A stretch of 64,000 nt of DNA from Micromonospora zingiberis (GTDB taxonomy: Bacteria > Actinomycetota > Actinomycetes > Mycobacteriales > Micromonosporaceae): NCBI RefSeq assembly GCF_004331455.1, contig NZ_SJJR01000001.1:1-64000 (forward strand), read 5' to 3'. The position numbers were made by a program, and so were the translations under genes. This document shows, in pieces, positions 1-7,576 of this stretch. Within the stretch, counting starts at the first letter, position 1, and every line of letters begins with the position of its first letter. The notes beneath the pieces were generated by a model. The model did no database searches. It was not told the origin of the DNA and saw nothing but the letters and a program-made list of their open reading frames with translations.

Positions 1-357
1 GGCGATGTTCACCGTGGCGGTGGCGCCGAAGACTTCCAGGTTCTGGTGCCGTTGGGCCAGGTTGACGTGGGTGACACCGTTGTGCCGACTGGTGAAGCTG
101 GACAGGATGCTCAGATCACTCAGGTCGCCGGCGGTCACGCCGTACTGGACCGGGTTGGCCCGCAGGTAGTTGATGGCGATGTTGTCCGGGACGCCCTCGT
201 TCGGAGCGGTGAGGAAGAGCGGGTTCGACTTGCCCGCCCCTTCCTCCGGTGCGGCCGAGGCCGGCGTGGACAGCGACGTCAGAGAAACCACGAGGCTCGT
301 GGACAGCAGCAGCGCGGCAGTGCGCCGGCCACGGTTCGATCGGGGATAAAGGTTCAC
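1..357 (-). CDS. M36 (fungalysin-like) metalloprotease, N-terminal part, cut by window edge
   Basis: This is the first 119 codons of a secreted protease; the rest lies beyond base 1. The GTG at 357-355 is preceded by GGGAG and opens a signal peptide (basic start, hydrophobic stretch, then an ASA-like cleavage site near residue 35). The mature N-terminus belongs to the fungalysin/thermolysin-type propeptide, with the motif AIxYLRxNP and a segment on dead-end propeptide strands shared with the next gene. Bases 1-127 are identical to 2906-3032 in the complete paralogue downstream, so this is a tandem same-strand duplicate. The catalytic domain is not visible here, so activity is inferred only from the paralogue. 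Confidence 0.85.
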   Translation of the reverse strand, partial: MNLYPRSNRGRRTAALLLSTSLVVSLTSLSTPASAAPEEGAGKSNPLFLTAPNEGVPDNIAINYLRANPVQYGVTAGDLSDLSILSSFTSRHNGVTHVNLAQRHQNLEVFGATATVNIA

Positions 358-382
358 AGGTGCTCCCTTCGTGGGGAGGACG

Positions 383-417
383 GGAGGGAGCGCTCCGTGG
401 TGTGGAACGCTCCCTCC
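383..417 (-). terminator. Hairpin terminator after the complete M36 protease gene
   Basis: A perfect 10-bp inverted repeat (GGAGGGAGCG at 383-392, CGCTCCCTCC at 408-417) with a 15-nt loop lies 23 bp past the stop at 440 and before the start of the next M36 gene. There is no T-tract, as is common in actinomycetes. Confidence 0.6.
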
Positions 418-439
418 TTCGCTCTAGCTGGATTGCCGG

Positions 440-3265
440 TCAGGCGATGAACTTGAAGTAGCTGCGGTACTGGAATCCGTTGTCGAGGGTCAGGACGAAT
501 TCGCGGCAGGTGCCGGCCCAGGCGGGGTCGGTCTTCCAGACGTAGTTGTACTGGCCGTTGGCGCTGACCGACATGGTCGAGTTGCCGGGGTTGACGGCCT
601 TGACGGGGCTCGGTCGGGGGGTCGTCGGCCCGTCCGGGTTGACGGTCCGCAGGGTGTCGCAGTCGACCAGCCGCGAGTACGGCGAGTTGCTGGCCAGGAT
701 GTCCAGGCCCCGGTTGGTGGCGAGCTTGAACTTCATCGGTGCGGCGTCACCGGCGGGAAGGGTGTTCAGGCCGGGTTGGGCGCTACGGCCGATGAAGTCG
801 GCGCGGCAGGACGGGTGGGTGTCGAACGCCTCGGTGTTGTCGTCCCGGTTGGTGGTGCCCTGGACGGCGCTGTAGCCGAGACCACGACGGGCGAACGACG
901 ACCACAGGGTGCAGGAGTTCTCGCCGCCGGTCAGCGCCGCGTCGGCGGCGATGATGGCGTTGCGGCCGGTGACGAAGCCGGGGCCACAGCCCTGCATCTT
1001 CAACCCGTCCATCACCAACTGCATGGCCAGGTTGTTCCCGCCGGTGTTCCAGGCGTCGTAGACGTTGGGGTTCAGACCGTGCTTGTCGATCAGGTCCCAG
1101 GTCATGTCCCACAACACGGCGGCCCAGCCGTGACCGATGCCGTGCGGCGCGGCCAGCGAGGTGCCGTTGAGCCAGCCACCGGTCTTGATGCTGTCGTAGG
1201 TGAACGGCTGAAGATCCATGTTGCGCGAGTACGGCCGCGGCCGCAGCCCGTTGCCGCTCCGGTCCTCCTGGAACAGCACGTACGGCACCAGGCCGCGCGT
1301 ACCCTCCGCGGTGTCGAGCTTCGGGTCGAGCAGCGTGGTGATGGCGAAGTAGTCGCTCCAGCCCTCGCCCATCTGCTCGTTGCCGGTCAGGCAGTTGATG
1401 CCCGGACCGCCGGTCAGCCGCAGCGAGATGCCGTGACCGTACTCGTGGATGACGATTCCGGCGTCGAGGTCACCGTCGCGGATGCCCGGGTGGCTCGGGT
1501 GCTTGCGGACCGAACCAGCGGTGGGACCATCGGCGATGGCGGCCTTGATGGTGTTGCCGTCGGCCTGGCTGACCGCGACCGCCGGGATGGCGACCGGCGC
1601 GGTGGTCATCGCACCGGTCAGCACCGGCGCGGCGCCGGTGGCGTTGTGCGCCACCACGACCGCCTTGGCGCCCAGCGACTGGGCGACCTGGGTACGCAGC
1701 AGGTAGGTGCAGGCGGTGGTGCCGCCGTCGACCACCGCGATCCAGTTGCCACCCGGCAGGGTCGCCGGGTACGCGGAAGTGGCGCAGCCGTTGCCGGCGT
1801 ACACGAACTGGTGCCCCGGCAGACCGGCGACCGTCGGCGCCGGGCTGAACCGCGACCAGGTGGCGTCGAAGGAGCCGACGCCGTCGACGACGATCTGGTT
1901 CTGGGCGCCGAACTGGTTGCCGGGCCACAGGTACATCTGCATGCGGGGGGTGCCGCCGTCGGCGGCGGGGGTGGAGAAGTTGGCGTTGTTGCTGCCGCCA
2001 CCGTCGGCGGCCTCGGCGCGGACGTAGTCGCCGCCCACACCGCCACGGCCGTAGTTGTTCATCTGGAAGTTGCCCGACGCCTCGTCAAAGCCGTAGCGGT
2101 ACGCGACGTCGTGGATGATGTTGTTCCAGTAGAACAGGTTCGCCGTCGCGGCGTCCCGGTAGTTCTGGGCGTGCTCGTCGAGGTCGAGCGGGAAGTTGAA
2201 GGTCAGACCCGGGCCGCCGTCGGGGCTGCTACCGAAGTCCGGCTGGTTGTTGTTGTCCTGGTCCTGGTAGGCGTGGGCGTTGTTGCCCTGGGTGGTGGTG
2301 AACTCCGGGCCGGGCACCCCGTTGGTGTCGTGCCAGCCGTACGGCGAGGCGAGCGCGTCGGCCGGGTTGGTCACCACGCTGCGCGGGCCGTCGTTCGGGC
2401 TCTCGGTCGGGTAGCCGTAGACGTGGTAGCTGGAGCCGTCCTGCACCGGGTCGGGCGTGCCGAGGCCGGAGCTACCGGACGCCAACTGACGGCCGGAAAC
2501 GTGGCCGCCCAGCGTCGAGTGCAGCTCGTCTTCGTCGTGGTGCACGGTCCAGTCGTCGGTGTCGAGCAGTTCGCCGGTTTCGGCGTCGACGGTGGCGTTC
2601 CAGAGGTGGGCGTCGGTGGCGTCGTCGATGACGAGTTGCCAGGCGAGGCGGAGGACGTCTTCGGTGGGTTGCCAGCCGAGTTTGGCGGGGATGGGTTCGT
2701 CGGAGATGCCGCTTTCGGAGACGACGGTCTTTTGTGCGGCGCCGCCGGTGCGGCTGAGTACCTTGGGGCTCTTCGGGGTGGCGAGGTCCAGGCCGTCGGC
2801 GGCGGCTTCGACCGCGTCGATGGCGTTGAGGGAGGCCGCACCGGAGGTGCTCTTGGCGAGGTCGGCGACGAGGGTGTCGCCGACCAGGATGACGCTGCCG
2901 TCCTTGGCGATGTTCACCGTGGCGGTGGCGCCGAAGACTTCCAGGTTCTGGTGCCGTTGGGCCAGGTTGACGTGGGTGACACCGTTGTGCCGACTGGTGA
3001 AGCTGGACAGGATGCTCAGATCACTCAGGTCGGCGGCGGTCACCCCGTGCGGAGCGGGATTGCCACGCAGGTAGCGGATCGCGATGTCTTCGGGCGTGCC
3101 TTCGTTGGGGCCGGTGAGGAAGACCGGGTTCGACCGGGTGTCAGCGTCCTCAGGTGCGGCCGATGCGGGATTGGCGGCGATTGTGGTCAGGGACGCGGCG
3201 AGGGTGGTGGAAAGCAACACCGCCGCGGTACGTCGACCACGTGATCGATGGGGCTGTAGGGGCAC
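440..3265 (-). CDS. Secreted M36-family (fungalysin-like) zinc metalloprotease with PA insert
   Basis: A 941-residue extracellular endopeptidase. The GTG at 3265 was chosen because AAAAGGAG sits 5 nt upstream and the paralogue starts at the equivalent site; an ORF extension to 3316 has no ribosome site. Order of parts: signal peptide ending near PASA (about residue 37), FTP/PepSY-like propeptide (to about 250), M36 catalytic region, a protease-associated (PA) insertion (about 500-590), the zinc motif HEYGH near residue 606 followed by GEGWSDYF with the third zinc ligand, and a C-terminal beta domain ending in a YFKFIA tail. In the M36 family the propeptide is removed autocatalytically after secretion. 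It probably releases amino acids from external protein. The tandem paralogue at the window edge points to recent amplification. Confidence 0.92.
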   Translation of the reverse strand: MPLQPHRSRGRRTAAVLLSTTLAASLTTIAANPASAAPEDADTRSNPVFLTGPNEGTPEDIAIRYLRGNPAPHGVTAADLSDLSILSSFTSRHNGVTHVNLAQRHQNLEVFGATATVNIAKDGSVILVGDTLVADLAKSTSGAASLNAIDAVEAAADGLDLATPKSPKVLSRTGGAAQKTVVSESGISDEPIPAKLGWQPTEDVLRLAWQLVIDDATDAHLWNATVDAETGELLDTDDWTVHHDEDELHSTLGGHVSGRQLASGSSGLGTPDPVQDGSSYHVYGYPTESPNDGPRSVVTNPADALASPYGWHDTNGVPGPEFTTTQGNNAHAYQDQDNNNQPDFGSSPDGGPGLTFNFPLDLDEHAQNYRDAATANLFYWNNIIHDVAYRYGFDEASGNFQMNNYGRGGVGGDYVRAEAADGGGSNNANFSTPAADGGTPRMQMYLWPGNQFGAQNQIVVDGVGSFDATWSRFSPAPTVAGLPGHQFVYAGNGCATSAYPATLPGGNWIAVVDGGTTACTYLLRTQVAQSLGAKAVVVAHNATGAAPVLTGAMTTAPVAIPAVAVSQADGNTIKAAIADGPTAGSVRKHPSHPGIRDGDLDAGIVIHEYGHGISLRLTGGPGINCLTGNEQMGEGWSDYFAITTLLDPKLDTAEGTRGLVPYVLFQEDRSGNGLRPRPYSRNMDLQPFTYDSIKTGGWLNGTSLAAPHGIGHGWAAVLWDMTWDLIDKHGLNPNVYDAWNTGGNNLAMQLVMDGLKMQGCGPGFVTGRNAIIAADAALTGGENSCTLWSSFARRGLGYSAVQGTTNRDDNTEAFDTHPSCRADFIGRSAQPGLNTLPAGDAAPMKFKLATNRGLDILASNSPYSRLVDCDTLRTVNPDGPTTPRPSPVKAVNPGNSTMSVSANGQYNYVWKTDPAWAGTCREFVLTLDNGFQYRSYFKFIA

Positions 3266-3505
3266 CTCTGCTCCTTTTGGGGGTTGAAAGGACAGCACGG
3301 GGCTCCGATCCACCACCGCCGGAGCGGTCCGTCGCGGAGTCCCACGACGCTCGCACGGTGACCACGTTCAGTGATCGAGCCCGTGCGAGGTGAATCGCGT
3401 TGACGCTACGGCGCAGCTCACGGCCGGTCATCCGACGGGTGACCAAACATTTCGATGATTCACTTCTACAGATGTCGGGCCGCCGTGGCCGTGGCAGGAT
3501 GAGGT
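3266..3505. promoter_or_regulatory. Divergent intergenic region between protease and SRPBCC gene
   Basis: 240 bp without a gene. It must hold the outward promoters of both neighbours. A 9-bp inverted repeat, CTCGCACGG at 3350-3358 with its complement at 3381-3389, is the only clear structure and could bind a regulator. No confident -35/-10 pair was found. Confidence 0.3.
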
Positions 3506-3976
3506 GTGCCCGAGCCATCCGGACCCGTCATCGCCTTCGCCACCACCTGCGTGGTCGCCGCCACTGTGGACGAGGTGTACCGCCACCTGAGCGACCCGCA
3601 CAGCTACATCGGGCTGTCGCCGTTGGTGGTGGCCGTGCGGGACGTACGCACCAGCCGGGACGCCGAGGGACGTACGGTGACCGACTACGTCGCCGTCGAG
3701 CGGTTCCGGTTCCTGCGACTGCTGCGGTGGGACAACCCGATCCGGGTACGCATGGTCGCCACCCGGCCGAACGGTCAACTGGTCAGCGACGTGCGCAGCC
3801 CCGGCCGGGTACGGTTGCGGGCAGTGGTGGACCTGACCGCCGAGGCGGCCGGCACCCGGGTACACGAGCAGGTCACGGCCACCGCCCCGGCACTACTGCG
3901 GCGCTTCGTGTCCAGCCAGGCGCGGCAGGTCGCGGCGTACCGGGCGGCCGAGCTGACCCGCCGCATGGCGACGTAG
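3506..3976 (+). CDS. SRPBCC-family (polyketide cyclase/START-like) protein
   Basis: A 156-residue protein starting at GTG with GGAT just upstream. The pattern of an N-terminal strand, the EVYRHLSDP helix, central strands and a long C-terminal helix (LLRRFVSSQARQVAAYRAAE) fits the SRPBCC helix-grip fold, whose members bind hydrophobic ligands. No catalytic residues can be assigned and the ligand is unknown. It is convergent with the DinB-like gene across a 37-bp gap and does not look like part of an operon. Confidence 0.7.
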   Translation: MPEPSGPVIAFATTCVVAATVDEVYRHLSDPHSYIGLSPLVVAVRDVRTSRDAEGRTVTDYVAVERFRFLRLLRWDNPIRVRMVATRPNGQLVSDVRSPGRVRLRAVVDLTAEAAGTRVHEQVTATAPALLRRFVSSQARQVAAYRAAELTRRMAT

Positions 3977-4013
3977 GACTGTCCGCCCGGACGCTGGCCG
4001 ACGCAGGCGTGGG

Positions 4014-4541
4014 TCAGGCCGCACCCGCCTGGTGCAACAGCCGGAGTTGGCCGATCTCGGCGACGTTCTTCATCAACTCGGCGTTGACCCAGGCGAGCAG
4101 GTGCGCGACGGTGTGCTCCGGGTCGTGCGGCCACGGGAACGGCGCGATCTCGTCGAGGTCCGCGTCGGTCAGCCGGCCCAGGACGTCGAGCCACTCCGTC
4201 CGCAGGTCACCCAGCCAGGCGATGGTGGCCGTACCGTCGCCTGGCCAGTGGACCGTGGTGCGCTCGCGCGGCGGCCGGCCCTGCAGGTGGTCCAGGGTGA
4301 CGCCCCACCACCAGCCGATGTGCCAGGTGAGCCAGGCGATCGTGGGCACCGGTACCGGATCGGGTTCGGTGTCGGCCCAATCCGGTACCCACCGGCCCGC
4401 CGCGTCCGGGCGGACCGTCCAGCAGTGCGCGACCGGCTCCCACCGGAAATGGACCGGTGCCAACCGTTGCAGGTGGTAGTCGAACAACGACCAGGTCAGC
4501 TCGAACTGCCAACGCAGCAGGTCACGACGTGAGGTGGACAT
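4014..4541 (-). CDS. DinB-like four-helix protein
   Basis: A 175-residue protein from an ATG. It shows the arrangement of the DinB/YfiT-like superfamily: a first helix with an early His, a central TIAWLTWHIGWWWG segment holding a metal-site His, and a C-terminal HTVAHLLAWVNAELMKN helix with further His. Family members are putative metal-dependent thiol-using enzymes (mycothiol or bacillithiol transferases). Substrate unknown. It lies upstream of, and on the same strand as, the double-condensation gene, but a 60-bp gap and unrelated content make cotranscription uncertain. Confidence 0.7.
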   Translation of the reverse strand: MSTSRRDLLRWQFELTWSLFDYHLQRLAPVHFRWEPVAHCWTVRPDAAGRWVPDWADTEPDPVPVPTIAWLTWHIGWWWGVTLDHLQGRPPRERTTVHWPGDGTATIAWLGDLRTEWLDVLGRLTDADLDEIAPFPWPHDPEHTVAHLLAWVNAELMKNVAEIGQLRLLHQAGAA

Positions 4542-4601
4542 CGCCGGATCCTCACATCCGCCGGGCTCCCGGTCGAGCGGTTATCGGTCGGCACGCGCGC
4601 C

Positions 4602-7439
4602 TCACCGCGCGGCGGGTGCCGGCGACCACGGCCAGGGCACGTCCTGGACAGCCGCCTCGACCAGCAGCGCCTCGATGCCGCGCAGGAACGGCTCGACCCG
4701 CTGCGCCGGGAAGTACCGGGTGTCGGCCGTGACGACCAACTCGACCGCACCGGGCGCGTCGAGCACCTGTACCCGGCAGCGCCACGGGAACTGTTCCAGC
4801 TCGGTCAACCAGCGGAAGTCGCTGCCCGACGTCATCGCCCGCAGGTCGGCCTCGTCCGGGCCCGGCTGTGCCGGGTCGACCTCACGGGACAGCCGGGCGT
4901 CGTTGAGATAGCAGTAGTGCGCCAGGAAGGTCCGGTGATCGTGGCCCAGGTCGGTGAAGGTGCTCTCCCACACGGCCGGGTCGTAGTAGGCGTGCCGGTA
5001 GGCGTTCAACGCCGCCCGTCCCGCCCGGGACAGCAGTTCGGCGAAGTCGGGCCGACCGGCCAGGTCCAGCCGACACAGTCCGATCTGGTTGAGCGTGCCG
5101 ATGGCCTGTTCGTGGCCGGGCTGGAAACGGTTGTTGGCCATCACGACGATCCCGCACGTCGGCTGTCCACCGTCGCCGCTCAGCCCGGCGGCGGTGGCCG
5201 CCAGGATCGCGTTGGCGGTGCTGGTCCGGTACCGGGCGGCGACCAGCCGCACCGCGTGGTGTACCGCCGCGGAGACCAGCGAACCACGGCGGTAGCGGGG
5301 CGACGGCGCCGACCCGACCGGCTCGGACAGGCTGGGGGCGAGACCGTCCAGTTCACGGACCCAGTACGCCACCGCCCGCTGCGAGCGCCGCTGCTCGACG
5401 TCGCGTTCCCGCTCGGCGAGATCCAGTGACTGGAGTCCGGGTGCGCGGTGCGCCGTTGCGGACAGCAGCAACGCCCGCAGGTCGCGCAACACGAGGTCGC
5501 TGGCGTGGAAGTCGACGGTGGCATGGCTGAAGACCGCCACGACCTGCCGTACCCGGTCGGCGACGGTGACCAACGCGATCCGCAGCGGCCACTCGGCGAC
5601 GTGGTCGAAGCGGGGCGCCCGCAGCCGGGCGGTCAGCGCGGCGGCCGCGTCGCGGCCGTCGGGATCGTCCTGCGGCCGGGGCACCGCGTGCACGAGCACG
5701 GGCAGCCGCCCGGCCCCGGTCGCCTCCTGGTGCAGCTCGTCGTCGCGGCGGCGGAACCGGGTGCGGAGCGACTCGTGCCGGGCGACCAGCGCACCGACCG
5801 CCTGAAGCGCTCGCGCGACGGTCACCTCGGACCGTGCGGGGACGGGCAGCTTGCGGGGCAGACTCAGCACCCGGTATCCGGCGGGGGAGTCGAACTCGTC
5901 CATGCTCCGCCACATGGCCCGCTGCCCCCAGGTCAGCGGCGCGCTCGCGTCGCGTCCGCCGTCGAACGGCACCGACACGATCTCTTCGCCGTCGACCGCG
6001 ACCGGCTCGGTGGCGACCCTGGTCGACCCGGAGGCGGCAGTGGCGGTGGTCGTCGACCAGGGCCACGGTACGTCGGTGTGCGCCGCCCTGACCAGCAGCT
6101 CCTCCATGTCGCGCAGGAACGGCTCGATGGCGTCCATCGCGATGAGCCGGGTGTCCGCGGTCAGGGTGATGCCCACCCCGCCCGGCTCGTCGACCACGTG
6201 GGTCAGCAGGTGCCAGGACGCCTGGTGCAACCCGGCGGTCCAGGAGAACGTGCTGCTGGCCATGGCGGCCCGCAGGTCGTCGGCGGTGGCCTCGGGTGCC
6301 GACTCGCCGCCGCCGACCGAGAGGCGGACGTCGTTGAAGTAGTAGTGCGCGCGGAACGCCGGGTCGAACTCGATGCCCTGCTCCTCGAACGTCTGGCGCA
6401 GCGCCGGTGGCTCGTAGTACGCGTGCCGCAGCCCGTTGAGCGAGGCGGCCCAGACCCGGGACAGCACCTCACCGAAGTCGGGCCGGCCGGCCAGATCCAC
6501 GACGCAGAAGCCGATCTGGCCGAGGTTGGCCACCGCGTTGGCGTACTCGGTGCGGAACCGGTTGTGCGCCATCGGGAACAGACCGGACATCGTACGGCCG
6601 GAGTTGCGGGCGGCCATCGCGTAGTAGCCGGCCGCCAGCACCGCGGGAACGCTGACCCGGTGTCGGGCGGCGATCAGGCGGGCGGCGGTGTCCACGGCGG
6701 ACGAGACCAGCACGCCCCGGCGAAACGGCGGGTCGAGCCCCGGCCCGGTCGGCTCCATCGGCTCCTGCGGCAGTCGCTGGTACTCGCGCAGCCAGTACGC
6801 CACCGACCGCTCGGAGCGCCGCCGGTCCGCGCCGTGCTGGAGCCGGGCCACCTCGGTCGACTGCGGGCCGGGCGGGGTGGGCAGGCTGCCACGTAGGAGC
6901 AGTAGCCGGAGATCACGCAACACCACCTCGGCGGCGTGGGCGTCCACCGTGGTGTGGCTGAACACGAGCACGACCTGCCGGACCCGCTCGTCCACCGTCA
7001 CCAGCGCCATGCGCAGTGGCCACTCGGCGGCATGGTCGAACGCGACGTCGCCGAGCCGGCCGGCGGCCGCTCGGGCCGCCTGCGCGCCATCACCCGTCCC
7101 GACGCAGACCAGCAGCGGCAGCACCCCGGCCGGCACCGCCTCCTGATGTGGCTCGCCGTCGCGCAGTGGCAGCCGGGTGCGCAGCGCGGCATGCCGGCTG
7201 ACCAGCGCTCCCACCGCCCGGGTGGCGGTGGCCACGTCGATCCCGGCCCGCGCCGAGATCGCCACGGTACGCCGCAGGTTGAGGAACTGGTGGTTGGAGC
7301 CGAACCGGCTGATCGAGCGCCAGAGCACCTGCTGGGCCCAGGTCAGCGGGGCCGTACCGGCTCCGGTGCCCGAGAACTCGGCGTGCAGCAGCGGCTCCGA
7401 GGCCCACTCGACGGGGATGACGACGTCTGCGAATCGCAT
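4602..7439 (-). CDS. Stand-alone tandem condensation-domain protein (C-C), NRPS-associated
   Basis: A 945-residue protein made of two homologous NRPS condensation-type halves and nothing else (no adenylation, carrier or thioesterase). Each half opens with PLTW-(A/G)Q and carries a degenerate HHxxxDG motif: SHTTVDA near residue 160 and SHATVDF near 636, so the second His and the Asp persist but the first His and the Gly are lost. Both halves share VGALV-RHxxLRTR and DNRF-like segments, so the protein arose by internal duplication. The ATG at 7439 was preferred to an upstream in-frame extension because similarity starts directly after it. It is divergent from the NRPS operon across 137 bp and so probably belongs to the pathway, as a trans-acting condensation/release enzyme or a carrier-protein binding partner. 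Confidence 0.85.
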   Translation of the reverse strand: MRFADVVIPVEWASEPLLHAEFSGTGAGTAPLTWAQQVLWRSISRFGSNHQFLNLRRTVAISARAGIDVATATRAVGALVSRHAALRTRLPLRDGEPHQEAVPAGVLPLLVCVGTGDGAQAARAAAGRLGDVAFDHAAEWPLRMALVTVDERVRQVVLVFSHTTVDAHAAEVVLRDLRLLLLRGSLPTPPGPQSTEVARLQHGADRRRSERSVAYWLREYQRLPQEPMEPTGPGLDPPFRRGVLVSSAVDTAARLIAARHRVSVPAVLAAGYYAMAARNSGRTMSGLFPMAHNRFRTEYANAVANLGQIGFCVVDLAGRPDFGEVLSRVWAASLNGLRHAYYEPPALRQTFEEQGIEFDPAFRAHYYFNDVRLSVGGGESAPEATADDLRAAMASSTFSWTAGLHQASWHLLTHVVDEPGGVGITLTADTRLIAMDAIEPFLRDMEELLVRAAHTDVPWPWSTTTATAASGSTRVATEPVAVDGEEIVSVPFDGGRDASAPLTWGQRAMWRSMDEFDSPAGYRVLSLPRKLPVPARSEVTVARALQAVGALVARHESLRTRFRRRDDELHQEATGAGRLPVLVHAVPRPQDDPDGRDAAAALTARLRAPRFDHVAEWPLRIALVTVADRVRQVVAVFSHATVDFHASDLVLRDLRALLLSATAHRAPGLQSLDLAERERDVEQRRSQRAVAYWVRELDGLAPSLSEPVGSAPSPRYRRGSLVSAAVHHAVRLVAARYRTSTANAILAATAAGLSGDGGQPTCGIVVMANNRFQPGHEQAIGTLNQIGLCRLDLAGRPDFAELLSRAGRAALNAYRHAYYDPAVWESTFTDLGHDHRTFLAHYCYLNDARLSREVDPAQPGPDEADLRAMTSGSDFRWLTELEQFPWRCRVQVLDAPGAVELVVTADTRYFPAQRVEPFLRGIEALLVEAAVQDVPWPWSPAPAAR

Positions 7440-7576
7440 TCCCGACCGTAGAACGGGCCGTCCGGCTGCCGGATCGATCGATCGAGTGTTACACAGTGGA
7501 CCGATCAGCCGATCCAACCTGTTGGATGCGGCATGCACACTACTGGCTCCCATCCGTCATCGGAGTGAGGCGCTGC
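7440..7576. promoter_or_regulatory. Divergent control region of the peptide-synthetase locus
   Basis: The 137 bp between the two divergent synthetase genes contain a perfect inverted repeat, ATCCAA-cctg-TTGGAT (7512-7527), and a GATC-rich palindromic run at 7472-7485. Either could be an operator for a regulator encoded outside the locus, since no pathway regulator is visible next to it. The plus-strand gene has GGAG/GAGG motifs at 7562-7570. Confidence 0.35.

Larger units (their letters stand above)
1..3032. repeat. Direct repeat shared by the two M36 genes (1-127 and 2906-3032)
   Basis: The two copies, same orientation, are identical over 127 bp and then diverge (first mismatch at 128 versus 3033). 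They encode the same propeptide segment of both protease paralogues. Perfect identity inside otherwise diverged genes suggests gene conversion or a recent partial duplication. The coordinates span both copies. Confidence 0.85.

Noticed and set aside
776..3244. Plus-strand 822-codon frame across the M36 gene
   Set aside because: Antisense artefact of high-GC codon use; the minus strand has signal peptide, HEYGH and a ribosome site.
7472..7485. GATCGATCGATCGA run as a special site
   Set aside because: Short self-complementary GATC repeats arise easily; listed only as part of the divergent region.
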